The position numbers and the translations under genes are program-made. A stretch of DNA of 42,013 nt from Tepidanaerobacter sp. GT38 (GTDB lineage Bacteria; Bacillota; Thermosediminibacteria; Thermosediminibacterales; Tepidanaerobacteraceae). The stretch covers positions 1 through 42,013 of the forward strand of contig NZ_JAFFJA010000002.1 in NCBI RefSeq assembly GCF_021991635.1, in the 5' to 3' direction. The first letter of the stretch is position 1. Each line of letters opens with the position of its first letter. This document shows positions 17,082 through 25,770 of the stretch, piece after piece. Below the pieces are notes generated by a model that did not search any database, had not been told where the DNA came from, and was given only the letters and a program-made list of their open reading frames with translations.

Positions 17082-19463
17082 GTGGGGAAAACTACAAATC
17101 GAACCATACCGCTGGTGCCACTTCGTGGATTATTGGTCTTTCCCAATGTTGTTTTGCATTTCGATGTTGGTAGGGATAAATCAATTGGTGCTCTTGAAGA
17201 TGCAATGGCGGCAGATCAAAAAATATTGCTTGTGTCTCAAAAGGATGCAAAAGTTGATTTTCCTACAGAAAGCGAGATTTACACTACGGGCACAGTTGCT
17301 AAAATAAAGCAGCTATTAAAAATGCCACAAGACACAATTAGAGTGTTGATTGAAGGTTTAAACAGAGCTGTAATTCAAAACTACGTGCAGACTGATCCTT
17401 TTTTTAAGGTTGAAATAAAGGAAGTTATAGAAAGTGATCAAAAGGCGGATAATCAAGAGGAAGCTCTGATGAGGAGTATCCTTAGTCTTTTTGAAAACTA
17501 CATTAATATGACCAAAAATTTGCCACTGGATATTTTAGTTTCCCTAAAAAATGTTACAAATCCAGGGCGTTTTGCTGATATTGTAGCATCTCATCTATCT
17601 ATAAAAATAGAAGACAAGCAGAAAATTTTAGAAACACTGAATTTCAAAGAACGCTTAGAATTACTTTTCCAGATTATTTCACAGGAAATAGAAATTCTTG
17701 AAATTGAAAGGAAAATTAATTACAGGGTAAAAAAACAGATAGAAAAGAACCAAAAAGAGTATTATTTAAGAGAGCAAATGAAAGCAATTCAAATGGAACT
17801 TGGCCAGCAGGATGAAAGGACCGCTGAAGCTGATGAGTATCGAGAAAAAATATTAGCTCTTGAGCTGAAGAAAAGCATACAAGAAAAAATGTTAAAAGAA
17901 GTTGATAGGATGGAAAAAATGCCTACAGCTTCAGCAGAACTTTCGGTAATTCGAACGTATTTGGATTGGCTGCTTTCGCTTCCTTGGAATATCTATACGC
18001 AGGACAGTGTAGATATACAAAAGGCAGAGAAAGTTTTAGATGAAGATCACTACGGGCTAAAGAAGGTTAAAGAAAGAATACTCGAGTTTCTTGCAGTGCG
18101 CAAATTGTCGGGAAAACTTAAAGGCCCTATCTTATGCCTGGTAGGTCCGCCGGGAGTTGGGAAAACTTCTCTGGCCAGATCTGTGGCACGGGCTATGGGA
18201 AGGAATTTTGTAAGAGTATCATTAGGCGGTGTTAGAGATGAAGCGGAAATCCGTGGCCATAGGCGGACATATGTAGGTTCCATGCCCGGAAGGATAATTC
18301 AGGGTATACGTCAAGCTGGTTCTCTAAATCCCGTTTTTCTGCTGGATGAAGTGGATAAAATGAATGCTGACTTTAGAGGAGACCCTTCTTCAGCATTGTT
18401 AGAAGTACTGGATCCGGAACAAAATAACAGTTTTTCGGATCACTATCTTGAAATTCCTTTTGACTTATCCAAAGTTATGTTTATTGCAACTGCAAACAAT
18501 TTGTACAATATTCCACGGCCTCTACTGGATCGCATGGAAATAGTGACGATTCCAGGTTACACGGAAGATGAAAAATTAGAGATAGCCAAGCGACATCTTA
18601 TTCTCAAGCAGCTTAAGGAACACGGTCTGGATTCGTCATATGTCACTTTTCACGACAGCGCTTTAATTAAAATTATACGAAATTACACTCGAGAAGCAGG
18701 TGTGCGAAATTTAGAACGGGCCATAGCACAAATCTGCCGCAAAATAGCTCGCGTTGTAGTTGAAGGCGAAAAAAATACTATAGATGTAGACGAAGACTTA
18801 GTAGAAAAGTTCTTAGGTGTGCCGCGCTATCATTATGGCACAATGGAAAAACAGGATTTAATAGGTGTGGCTACAGGGCTTGCTTGGACAGAAGTAGGTG
18901 GAGATATCTTAAATATAGAAGTTTCTGTTATGAAGGGTGAAGGCAAACTGATTCTCACCGGGAAGCTAGGAGATGTAATGCAGGAATCTGCCCATGCCGG
19001 TTACAGTTATGTAAGGTCAAAAGCCCACTTATTAAATATAGATGAGGATTTTCATAAGAAATATGATATACACATTCATGTACCGGAAGGTGCAATACCA
19101 AAAGACGGCCCTTCTGCCGGTATCACCATCACCTGCGCACTTATTTCAGCTCTGTCTATGCGGCCTGTGGATAGAACTGTTGCCATGACCGGAGAAATAA
19201 CCTTACGAGGAAGAGTTCTTCCGGTTGGAGGAATTAAGGAAAAAGTCCTGGCAGCTCATAGGGCAGGAATAAAGACTATTATACTGCCAGAAGAGAATAC
19301 AAAAGATCTGGAGGAAGTTCCGCAAAGAGTAAAAGACGAACTTTGCTTTATATTTGTAAATACTATGGATGAAGTAATAGAAAAGACATTAAAACCCTTT
19401 CCGGAAAAACCTGTTGATTTGGAAAAAAGTGGTTCAGATCATTTAAACTTGTATACATCTTAG
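17082..19463 (+). CDS. lon: ATP-dependent protease Lon (LonA)
   Basis: The cytosolic hexameric AAA+ protease for damaged and regulatory proteins. The order is an N-terminal substrate domain (about 1-200), a coiled-coil segment with [14 protein letters not shown]+ with Walker [11 protein letters not shown] and the [20 protein letters not shown] region, and a protease domain with the dyad S678 (KDGPSAG) and K721 ([10 protein letters not shown]). I start at GTG 17082, 4 bases after a GGGGGGG Shine-Dalgarno, giving [21 protein letters not shown], close to family N-termini; the in-frame TTG at 17064 lies before the SD. It has 793 residues. No HrcA or CtsR box was seen. Confidence 0.97.
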   Translation: MGKTTNRTIPLVPLRGLLVFPNVVLHFDVGRDKSIGALEDAMAADQKILLVSQKDAKVDFPTESEIYTTGTVAKIKQLLKMPQDTIRVLIEGLNRAVIQNYVQTDPFFKVEIKEVIESDQKADNQEEALMRSILSLFENYINMTKNLPLDILVSLKNVTNPGRFADIVASHLSIKIEDKQKILETLNFKERLELLFQIISQEIEILEIERKINYRVKKQIEKNQKEYYLREQMKAIQMELGQQDERTAEADEYREKILALELKKSIQEKMLKEVDRMEKMPTASAELSVIRTYLDWLLSLPWNIYTQDSVDIQKAEKVLDEDHYGLKKVKERILEFLAVRKLSGKLKGPILCLVGPPGVGKTSLARSVARAMGRNFVRVSLGGVRDEAEIRGHRRTYVGSMPGRIIQGIRQAGSLNPVFLLDEVDKMNADFRGDPSSALLEVLDPEQNNSFSDHYLEIPFDLSKVMFIATANNLYNIPRPLLDRMEIVTIPGYTEDEKLEIAKRHLILKQLKEHGLDSSYVTFHDSALIKIIRNYTREAGVRNLERAIAQICRKIARVVVEGEKNTIDVDEDLVEKFLGVPRYHYGTMEKQDLIGVATGLAWTEVGGDILNIEVSVMKGEGKLILTGKLGDVMQESAHAGYSYVRSKAHLLNIDEDFHKKYDIHIHVPEGAIPKDGPSAGITITCALISALSMRPVDRTVAMTGEITLRGRVLPVGGIKEKVLAAHRAGIKTIILPEENTKDLEEVPQRVKDELCFIFVNTMDEVIEKTLKPFPEKPVDLEKSGSDHLNLYTS

Positions 19464-19477
19464 TAGCAAGTTAGATT

Positions 19478-19506
19478 AAAGGATATCTACCTGATATCCT
19501 TTTTTT
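19478..19506 (+). terminator. Terminator after lon
   Basis: AAAGGATATC/GATATCCTTT stem (19478-19487 with 19493-19502), then a continuing T run. Confidence 0.92.
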
Positions 19507-19640
19507 ACTGTACGAAGATCTTTCGGGTTAAATTAAGCTTATGGCAATTTATCTTCACCATAGTAACACTAATTACATAACATATATTAGATTAATGCAT
19601 AGTCTTTACAATGGGTAAAACGTATAAGGAGGGATTCAGC

Positions 19641-20273
19641 TTGATAAGATATATAGTTCGCGCGGGGGATACTCTGACCCAAATTGCTGCAAGATTTGGC
19701 ACTAGCGTAGCCGCAATAATGGAAGCCAACAATTTGTCAAATCCCGATTTAATATTTGTAGGGCAGGTATTATTAATCCCGGTGTCTGGCCAAACTCCGC
19801 ACCCGCCGGATTGTCCGCCTTGCCCACCTTCTCCTCCGTCTCCACCATCACCGCCGACACCTACTCCGCCGCCATCAACCAGACCAGAAGTTACTCGAAC
19901 CTTTGATGGCGTGCAGTATACCCTTTCGCTAAATAAAGGGGTATATAGACTTGGAGAACAAATAGTAATACGATTTAAAAAGAAAAATATACTAAGGGTG
20001 CCACTTACTCTAACTTACAGGACATCACAAAAAGTTGATTTCAGAGTAACCCGGGATGACAGGCTGGTTTGGCAGTGGTCTCAAGGGAGGGTTTTCACAC
20101 AAGCCATAACTACTGATAGATTACAACCAGGAGAAGAGATTGTCTATCGCGAGGTTTGGAATCAAAGAGCTGACGGCATCATCACAAGGCCGGGTCTCTA
20201 CAGATTAACCGGTTGGAATTTGGCGACACCAGGTGTCAGGCTGAGTGTCGACTTCAGAATAACAGCACAGTAA
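19641..20273 (+). CDS. LysM and BsuPI-like domain protein
   Basis: A 210-residue protein. Residues 2-48 form one LysM peptidoglycan-binding repeat (YIVRAGDTLTQIAARFGTS, then NPDLIFVGQVLLIP). A proline-rich linker follows (about 52-80, many PPSPP units). Residues 85-208 resemble the BsuPI intracellular proteinase inhibitor fold: WQWSQGRVFTQA and PGEEIVYREVWNQ are its hallmark stretches. There is no signal peptide. LysM at the extreme N-terminus without export signal recalls spore coat/cortex proteins such as SafA, so a spore-associated role is my inference. TTG 19641 is chosen for AAGGAGGG 7 bases upstream; ATG 19611 has no SD. It stands alone between two terminators. Confidence 0.82.
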   Translation: MIRYIVRAGDTLTQIAARFGTSVAAIMEANNLSNPDLIFVGQVLLIPVSGQTPHPPDCPPCPPSPPSPPSPPTPTPPPSTRPEVTRTFDGVQYTLSLNKGVYRLGEQIVIRFKKKNILRVPLTLTYRTSQKVDFRVTRDDRLVWQWSQGRVFTQAITTDRLQPGEEIVYREVWNQRADGIITRPGLYRLTGWNLATPGVRLSVDFRITAQ

Positions 20274-20291
20274 ATTAAGTGTTTATACGCT

Positions 20292-20325
20292 AAAGGGCGG
20301 AACAACAGAGTGTTCGCCCTTTTTG
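20292..20325 (+). terminator. Terminator after LysM-BsuPI gene
   Basis: AAGGGCG-G-AACA pairs with TGTT-CGCCCTT, followed by TTTTT. Confidence 0.88.
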
Positions 20326-20391
20326 TTGTGCCCTTGAGATAGAGCAGTTAATTTCAAGTCACAAAAAATATGGATATGGCAATGAAGATAG

Positions 20392-21063
20392 TTAGTTGTC
20401 CTCATACAATCCTTCGGTTCGCTTTACATCGAGCACAAAAATAATGCCTGCGCCGGGACTATCTATATTTAGTCTTTCCTTTATGGCATTTACAATATTT
20501 TCAGTTTTATCAGCTTTTGACAGTATTAAAACTATATCTTTTTCCGGCTCGATTTCAATATTAAATAATAGTTTAGCTTTTTCATGATCTCCTAAACCCC
20601 TGCCATGAATAACTGTGCCTCCTGTAGAACCCGCTGCTTCCGCTGCATCTATTACCGTATCTAAAGATCCTTTGTCTACAATAACAAAAATAGCTTCGTA
20701 ATTCACTTTGGCCACACCTTTCTCCCTGTTTTGGGATTTATATTCTCCTTCATGGATTTTTACAAGAGTTTTTATGGGTATAGAAAAAGCAATACCGTGC
20801 TTGGGCTTGTTTATCCCGAGTTTCTTGTTTATTTCATCGTAAAGCGCATCTTCCAGGTCTTCCTCAATGACCGATATAAATATTTCCCTTCTTACATCCA
20901 GGATGCCTAAAAACTTTAGCAACTCATTTCTAACGGTACCTTTTCCAATAAAAACAATTCCACCAACCGCTCCAATTTTTTTTGCTATTTTTAATACCTT
21001 ACTTCCCTTGCCACAGTCAACTATACAACAAAACAAAACAAGATTTTTGCCCGTTGAGTTCAT
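20392..21063 (-). CDS. Tandem P-II-like regulatory protein
   Basis: A 223-residue cytoplasmic protein made of two P-II (GlnB-like) ferredoxin-fold repeats: about residues 6-98 (LVLFCCIVDCGKGSKVLKIA to HGIAFSIPI) and 122-215 (EAIFVIVDKGSLDTVIDAA to GAGIIFVLDV). Each repeat keeps the strand, helix, G.TGG or G.VGG, strand layout and a G.G turn where P-II has its nucleotide region, but I see no uridylylation T-loop tyrosine motif. ATG 21063 overlaps the stop of the upstream membrane protein gene as ATGA, so the two are translationally coupled. It probably senses a nucleotide or other ligand and gates that partner; this is inferred. Confidence 0.83.
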   Translation of the reverse strand: MNSTGKNLVLFCCIVDCGKGSKVLKIAKKIGAVGGIVFIGKGTVRNELLKFLGILDVRREIFISVIEEDLEDALYDEINKKLGINKPKHGIAFSIPIKTLVKIHEGEYKSQNREKGVAKVNYEAIFVIVDKGSLDTVIDAAEAAGSTGGTVIHGRGLGDHEKAKLLFNIEIEPEKDIVLILSKADKTENIVNAIKERLNIDSPGAGIIFVLDVKRTEGLYEDN

Positions 21064-22559
21064 AATGATTGTGCCTCCCTGTGTGATTGGCTTTGACCAT
21101 GTTCCCCAGCTTTCATTTTAAATATAAGGCCAAGGATTTGTATAGCTACAAGCGGCATCATTGCTATCATAGCTATGACACCAAAACCATCTACCATGAC
21201 ATCAGCTGTGGGGATTGCATTAGCGGCACCCTGGGCGAATGCCAATACAAATGTAGCCGTCATGGGGCCAGATGCTACGCCACCAGCATCATATGCAATA
21301 CCAACAAAAATAGGTGGCACCATGTACGATAAAAATGCTGCAAGTGCAAATCCAGGCAACAAAAAATGCCACAGCTTCAAATTTGGTTTTATAATTCTTA
21401 GCATAGAAAATACAACTGCAAAAGCTATGCCGATTGACAGAGTTGCCAATATAACATTTCTTTTTATATATCCAGCTGTAACGTCCTCAACCTGCTCGGT
21501 TAACACGTAAACTGCAGGCTCAGCAAGTACCACTACCATGCCCAAGAAAAATCCAATTATAGGTAATGCCCAGATGTGATCTTTTGCTATGCCTTCACCC
21601 ATTACCCTACCAACTTCCATAAAGCCAGCATTGACACCGACCAAAAATAATGTAAGGCCGATATATGTGTACAAAAGTCCTTTTAATATTGCATGCTTGT
21701 GTTTTTTATTTAACTTAAATTTTACCATATCAAATATCTCAAACAAAACAAACAGTGGAAGCAAGGTCAGCAAGGATTCCTGTAAAAATTGAGGAAATAC
21801 CCGAAAATACGGTAGCAGTATTCCGGTATTTGGCACAAATGCTTCTGCAGTACCTGTTATATCTTTTAAACCGGCAATGATGCTCGTTACCATTACAGCA
21901 AAAATAGGTCCGGCAGAGGCAATTCCGACCATGCCGAAACTGTCCTCATCAGAGGTTTTTCCACCTTTTAATTGAGAAACACCGTAACCTAAAGCTAATA
22001 TAAAAGGGGTTGTCATGGCTCCTGTTGTGGCACCTGAAGCATCTACTGAAATAGCCAAAAATTCCTGCGTGGTTTTCAAACCCAATAAAAATATTATGAA
22101 ATAAACAAAGGTAAGGAGCCTATTCAAAGGCTTTTCGTATAGAATTCTAAGCAGACCTATAGCTACCATAATTCCTACTCCAATTGAAACTACAATTAGT
22201 ATTAATATGTCAGATATAATCCCGCCTGATGCTATATTTACTTGTCGAGCAAGTATTTGCAAATCGGGCTCAGCTACAGTAATCAAGAAACCGAGAATAA
22301 ATCCTAATATGGCAACCGAGTAAGAATTATTAGTCATTGCTACTGTTTCTCCCATCAGATTGCCAATGGGTACGACGCCGATTTCTGCTCCAAACAAAAA
22401 TATTCCAAGACCTATTATGACCAGCAAAGCACCTATTAAGAATCTAGCAAGCATTTCTGTTTCTATCGGAATCAATGTATAATTTAATAATATTACTAAA
22501 ACCGTTATTGGTAAAACTGATAAAGAGACTTCTGTGAATTTTCTTGAAAGTATATCCAA
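21060..22559 (-). CDS. DUF1538 membrane protein, putative transporter
   Basis: A polytopic protein (499 residues, about 12-14 hydrophobic segments) built from two homologous halves. FLFGAEIG..P.GNLMGE and later LITVAEPDLQILARQV in the first half correspond to FLVGVNAGF...GRVMGE and VVLAEPAVYVLTEQV in the second. This internal duplication is characteristic of DUF1538, whose substrate is unknown. I start at TTG 22559, 4 bases after GGGGGAG; a longer in-frame extension begins at 22691 but lacks an SD and looks non-coding. The last four bases overlap the P-II-like gene, the expected regulator. Confidence 0.83.
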   Translation of the reverse strand: MDILSRKFTEVSLSVLPITVLVILLNYTLIPIETEMLARFLIGALLVIIGLGIFLFGAEIGVVPIGNLMGETVAMTNNSYSVAILGFILGFLITVAEPDLQILARQVNIASGGIISDILILIVVSIGVGIMVAIGLLRILYEKPLNRLLTFVYFIIFLLGLKTTQEFLAISVDASGATTGAMTTPFILALGYGVSQLKGGKTSDEDSFGMVGIASAGPIFAVMVTSIIAGLKDITGTAEAFVPNTGILLPYFRVFPQFLQESLLTLLPLFVLFEIFDMVKFKLNKKHKHAILKGLLYTYIGLTLFLVGVNAGFMEVGRVMGEGIAKDHIWALPIIGFFLGMVVVLAEPAVYVLTEQVEDVTAGYIKRNVILATLSIGIAFAVVFSMLRIIKPNLKLWHFLLPGFALAAFLSYMVPPIFVGIAYDAGGVASGPMTATFVLAFAQGAANAIPTADVMVDGFGVIAMIAMMPLVAIQILGLIFKMKAGEHGQSQSHREAQSL

Positions 22560-22690
22560 AGAACTCCCCCTTTTCTTGCAGTATTTGTGAAAACTATAGA
22601 ATATTATGATTTTGGTGCAGATGAGCTGCTTTCGTTGAAAGGCTTTTAATAAATAGTTATTCATTATTTCGCGTTGGCTATTTTTATACA

Positions 22691-22719
22691 ATTTAACATA
22701 GTTAGCAAAATTATGTCAA
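22691..22719 (-). promoter_or_regulatory. Promoter of DUF1538/P-II operon
   Basis: On the minus strand a perfect TTGACA (22714-22719), a 17-base spacer and TTAAAT (22691-22696) are seen. This gives an untranslated leader of about 125 bases before TTG 22559. Confidence 0.7.
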
Positions 22720-22816
22720 GTTACAAAGCCCTCAGAAAAGAGCCATAAATTGGTAAGATACGCAGGCCACTGTGACATCTACGTCAAAAGCAAAAGAGCG
22801 CTACTTTTTCTATACA

Positions 22817-22845
22817 TTGCTAAACCAGTTGATTTTATATATAAT
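22817..22845 (+). promoter_or_regulatory. Promoter of universal stress protein gene
   Basis: TTGCTA (22817-22822), a 17-base spacer and TATAAT (22840-22845). It is divergent from the DUF1538 promoter. The ~95 bases between the two show no clear operator. Confidence 0.75.
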
Positions 22846-22880
22846 ATCATTAGGTAAAAAGACAAGAGAGGAGATTTATA

Positions 22881-23294
22881 ATGATGGTCGTTTTTGACCC
22901 TGGTGTGCGGCATAGAATTATGGTCTGTGTAACACCCCAGAAAAGTTGTAAAAGATTGATAGCAAAAGGAGCTGCCAGGGCTGGGGAAATGGACGGCCAG
23001 TTTGTGGTTATATATGTAAACAATAAAAAAGATCTAAATAGAGAATTAAAAGAGCATAAGATCTTATTAGAGTTATTTGAAATGGCAAAGGATTTGGGCG
23101 GAACCGTTTCTATTCTAACTGGTGAAAAAATCTATGATACTTTGGCAGATTTTGCTAAAGAAAACAATATAACGCATATAATAATGGGCAAATCCTTGCG
23201 TTCAACCTTTGAAATTCAAAGGCAAGGTGAAGTTATCAATTCGCTTATAAATGCAGTTGAGGAAAAAGGCATAACAGTAGAAGTTATTGATTGA
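22881..23294 (+). CDS. Universal stress protein, KdpD-sensor type
   Basis: A stand-alone UspA-fold domain of 137 residues. The pattern RHRIMVCVTPQKSCKRLIAKGA, then VVIYVNN, LLELFEMAKDLGGTVSILTGE and NITHIIMGKS, follows the Usp domain found inside KdpD potassium sensor kinases rather than classical UspA. It ends at the ATP-loop-like GKS and lacks any kinase domain. ATG 22881 lies 8 bases after GAGAGGAG. It is followed by, and slightly overlaps the leader of, the PAP2 gene. The role is unknown; a nucleotide-binding stress or ion sensor is plausible. Confidence 0.8.
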   Translation: MMVVFDPGVRHRIMVCVTPQKSCKRLIAKGAARAGEMDGQFVVIYVNNKKDLNRELKEHKILLELFEMAKDLGGTVSILTGEKIYDTLADFAKENNITHIIMGKSLRSTFEIQRQGEVINSLINAVEEKGITVEVID

Positions 23295-23316
23295 TAATGG
23301 GAAGAGGAGGATTTTT

Positions 23317-23844
23317 TTGAAAGGGCTGTGGGATTATCTGTACAACAAAGACAAACGGCTATTTGAATATATAAATAAGCGGATAAAGTGCAAGCTGCTA
23401 GACATATTTATGCCCCGGATAACCCATCTTGGCGGTGCGAGTTTTACAGTACTTTCATGCCTTTTTCTATATATATTTGGCAAAGATCAGGCGAAAACAG
23501 CTGCTATGCAGGCATTTGTTACTATAACAGGCAGCCAGGGAATAGTGCAGCTTTTCAAAAACACCATAGCCCGTAAAAGACCTTATTTAGTTTTACCTGA
23601 TGTTAATACATTTTGGAGCAAGCTTTTAAAAGACCATTCTTTTCCATCTGGACATACAACTGCAGGTTTTTCGTTGGCGGCAGTTCTTGCTATGCATTTT
23701 CCTGCTTATAGCCTCATATCATACTCTCTGGCCGCAATGGTAGGTTTATCTCGGATATATACTGGAATGCACTACCCTTCTGATGTATTAAGTGGCGCCT
23801 TTTTAGGCATGGCATGTGCCACTTTAATAGAGTTTTTCTTGTGA
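23317..23844 (+). CDS. PAP2-family membrane phosphatase
   Basis: An integral membrane phosphatase of 175 residues with about five membrane segments. The three-part active site is complete: KNTIARKRP (K-x6-RP), PSGH in HSFPSGHTTAGF, and SRIYTGMHYPSD (SR-x5-H-x3-D). Relatives dephosphorylate undecaprenyl pyrophosphate or other lipid phosphates at the outer membrane face. The start is TTG 23317, 6 bases after AGGAGG. It lies 22 bases after the universal stress gene, so the two are probably cotranscribed. Confidence 0.9.
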   Translation: MKGLWDYLYNKDKRLFEYINKRIKCKLLDIFMPRITHLGGASFTVLSCLFLYIFGKDQAKTAAMQAFVTITGSQGIVQLFKNTIARKRPYLVLPDVNTFWSKLLKDHSFPSGHTTAGFSLAAVLAMHFPAYSLISYSLAAMVGLSRIYTGMHYPSDVLSGAFLGMACATLIEFFL

Positions 23845-23864
23845 ATAAGAATAAAAATATACGG

Positions 23865-23905
23865 CGGTTCCCTTTTATTCATCTATGGTGAATAAAGGGG
23901 AACCG
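23865..23905. repeat. Long palindromic hairpin (GGTTCCC...GGGAACC)
   Basis: A 17-bp stem (23865-23881 with 23889-23905) has a single G:U wobble and a 7-base loop. Neither side is followed by a T run, so it is not a simple terminator. The core GGGAACCGTTC is shared with the clpX terminator region. Confidence 0.7.
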
Positions 23906-24007
23906 TTCATATTATTACAGAAAAAACTTATCAAAAAAGGATTTAATATGTTAAAGTGGAATATTATAATAAATACAATGGGAAAAGTTAAGTTGGAGGT
24001 TTATAAT

Positions 24008-25390
24008 ATGGATATAGAAAAGGCTATTTCCTTAAATGAGAAGCAATTGCTGACAGCTACTAGTGAAATAATAAAAATAAGAAGTGTAAAAGATATACCT
24101 AAAGAAGGCATGCCTTTTGGAGAAGGCCCTGCAAAGGCTCTAAACTATGCATTGGATCTTGCAAAAAGTTTTGGTCTTGAGACGAGGAACCTTGACAATT
24201 ATGCAGGGTGGGCCCAGTGGGGCGATGGTGATGAAATGATTGGGATTTTGGTACACCTTGATGTGGTGCCCGAAGGCAGCGGTTGGACTTTTCCGCCCTA
24301 TGCAGGTGAAATTCATAATGGCAGAATTTACGGCAGAGGAGCTATAGATGATAAAGGCCCTGCTATGGCTGCATTATTTGCTCTAAAATCTTTAAAGGAT
24401 GCCGGAATTAAATTTAACAGAAGAGTAAGGGTCATTTTTGGCACCGATGAGGAAAGTGGATCAGAATGCATGAAGTATTATCTAAAACACGATGAAGCTC
24501 CCACCATGGGATTTTCCCCTGATGCCAATTATCCTATAATAAATGGAGAAAAGGGAATGCTGACTTTTACCTTTACCATTTCATTTAATGGCGAAAAAGA
24601 CACGGGTGCAGTGCTTTTGTCATTAAAGGGCGGTCATAGACCCAATATGGTTCCCGATTATGCCGAGGCACGCGTTGCTGGAAACATTGATGAAATCAGT
24701 GCCCAAGTAAAAAGTGCCCAAAGTAGTGTACCTGGCAATTTTGAAGTTGAGCAGAAAACGAATGAGATAGTAATCAAATCTTACGGTACTTCTGCCCATG
24801 CCAGCACACCAGAAAAAGGCAAGAATGCTTGCATGTTGCTTGCAAAGCTCTTAGGGAATGTAAAATTTGCAAAAGCTTACAATGATTTTATAGGATTTTT
24901 AAATAAAAAAATTGGTTTAGATACTACCGGTAAAGGTTTAGGTGTCGATTTTAAAGATGATATTTCAGGCCCGCTTACCTTAAATGTAGGAATAATTGAG
25001 TGTGACGAAAATAAGGCCGAGGTTACCATAAATATTCGTTATCCCATAAAATACAGGGGAGAACAGGTAATTGAGCACATACGGGAAAATACGCCGGAAG
25101 CTTTTCGGATAGAGAAAGTGTCTGATATGAAGCCCCATTATGTTCCTGAAGACAATCTCATAATTCAAAAGCTAAAATACGCTTATGAAAAAGTTACTGG
25201 TGAAAAAGCCTATTGCTTTTCAATCGGTGGCGGCACTTATGCTCGGCTGTTTAAAAACTGTGTAGCATTTGGGCCAAATTTCCCAGGAAAGCCTGAACTG
25301 GCTCATGAAACTGATGAGTACATTGAAGTTGAAGATCTCTTTAAAAACTTAAGGATTTATACCTATGTTTTATGTGAATTAGTCAGATAG
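24008..25390 (+). CDS. pepV: Dipeptidase PepV (M20 family)
   Basis: A cytoplasmic dinuclear zinc aminopeptidase that splits dipeptides, a late step in peptide use. The M20 metal motifs are present: HLDVVPEGSGW (metal H, D), YGRGAIDDKGP (bridging D), GTDEESGSE (catalytic and metal E), and a C-terminal H in LAHETDEY. A lid domain (about residues 185-370) is inserted as in PepV. The length of 460 residues matches the family. I start at ATG 24008 because of TTGGAGG 8 bases upstream; an in-frame extension back to 23885 would run through the hairpin and has no SD. Confidence 0.93.
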   Translation: MDIEKAISLNEKQLLTATSEIIKIRSVKDIPKEGMPFGEGPAKALNYALDLAKSFGLETRNLDNYAGWAQWGDGDEMIGILVHLDVVPEGSGWTFPPYAGEIHNGRIYGRGAIDDKGPAMAALFALKSLKDAGIKFNRRVRVIFGTDEESGSECMKYYLKHDEAPTMGFSPDANYPIINGEKGMLTFTFTISFNGEKDTGAVLLSLKGGHRPNMVPDYAEARVAGNIDEISAQVKSAQSSVPGNFEVEQKTNEIVIKSYGTSAHASTPEKGKNACMLLAKLLGNVKFAKAYNDFIGFLNKKIGLDTTGKGLGVDFKDDISGPLTLNVGIIECDENKAEVTINIRYPIKYRGEQVIEHIRENTPEAFRIEKVSDMKPHYVPEDNLIIQKLKYAYEKVTGEKAYCFSIGGGTYARLFKNCVAFGPNFPGKPELAHETDEYIEVEDLFKNLRIYTYVLCELVR

Positions 25391-25424
25391 CAGACCTAAA
25401 CTTGTTTGCAAGGAGGGGACCGGT

Positions 25425-25733
25425 GTGGAGCTGCAAAAATTAAAGGACCCTTATATTAACATGCTCTTTGATGCAATTTTGCTTTTGCAAAACCGAGAAG
25501 AATGTTATCGCTTTTTTGAAGACATTTGTACAATAGGAGAAGTTCAGTCTATGGCACAGCGACTGCAGGTGGCAAAAATGCTAAAAGAAGGCAAGACTTA
25601 TACTGAAATCGCACAGGTTACTGGTGCAAGCACAGCCACCATAAGCCGTGTTAAGCGTTTTTTGCATTATGGTGCCGATGGCTATAATATCATATTAGAA
25701 AGACTGGCGAAGACAAACCAGCAGGAAGATTAG
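25425..25733 (+). CDS. YerC/YecD-type TrpR-related DNA-binding protein
   Basis: A 102-residue TrpR-superfamily protein. The helix-turn-helix lies at about residues 58-80 (KTYTEIAQVTGASTATISRVKR), preceded by the EDICTIGEVQSMAQRL segment typical of YerC. It is probably a small transcription regulator; its target is not known. The start is GTG 25425, 6 bases after AAGGAGGGG. Its stop overlaps a short terminator hairpin that stands before pcrA. The yerC-pcrA-ligA order is as in Bacillus but without pcrB. Confidence 0.92.
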   Translation: MELQKLKDPYINMLFDAILLLQNREECYRFFEDICTIGEVQSMAQRLQVAKMLKEGKTYTEIAQVTGASTATISRVKRFLHYGADGYNIILERLAKTNQQED

Positions 25734-25755
25734 CGTGATCTCCACGCTTTTTTAT
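25732..25755 (+). terminator. Short intrinsic terminator/attenuator between yerC and pcrA
   Basis: AGCGTG (25732-25737), loop ATCTC, CACGCT (25743-25748), then seven T residues. The 6-bp stem begins inside the yerC stop codon. Confidence 0.7.
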
Positions 25756-25770
25756 TTAGGAGGTATTGAG

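Noticed and set aside
19801..19885. Tandem repeat or recombination site in the CCGCC/CCTCC-rich stretch
   Set aside because: It is explained by the in-frame proline-rich linker of the LysM-BsuPI protein.
22560..22691. N-terminal extension of the DUF1538 protein (44 codons)
   Set aside because: It lies between a good TTGACA promoter and a good SD before TTG 22559, has no SD of its own, and reads as basic, non-membrane sequence unlike the family.
23885..24007. N-terminal extension of PepV
   Set aside because: It would begin inside a 17-bp hairpin without SD; ATG 24008 has a good SD and gives the usual PepV length.
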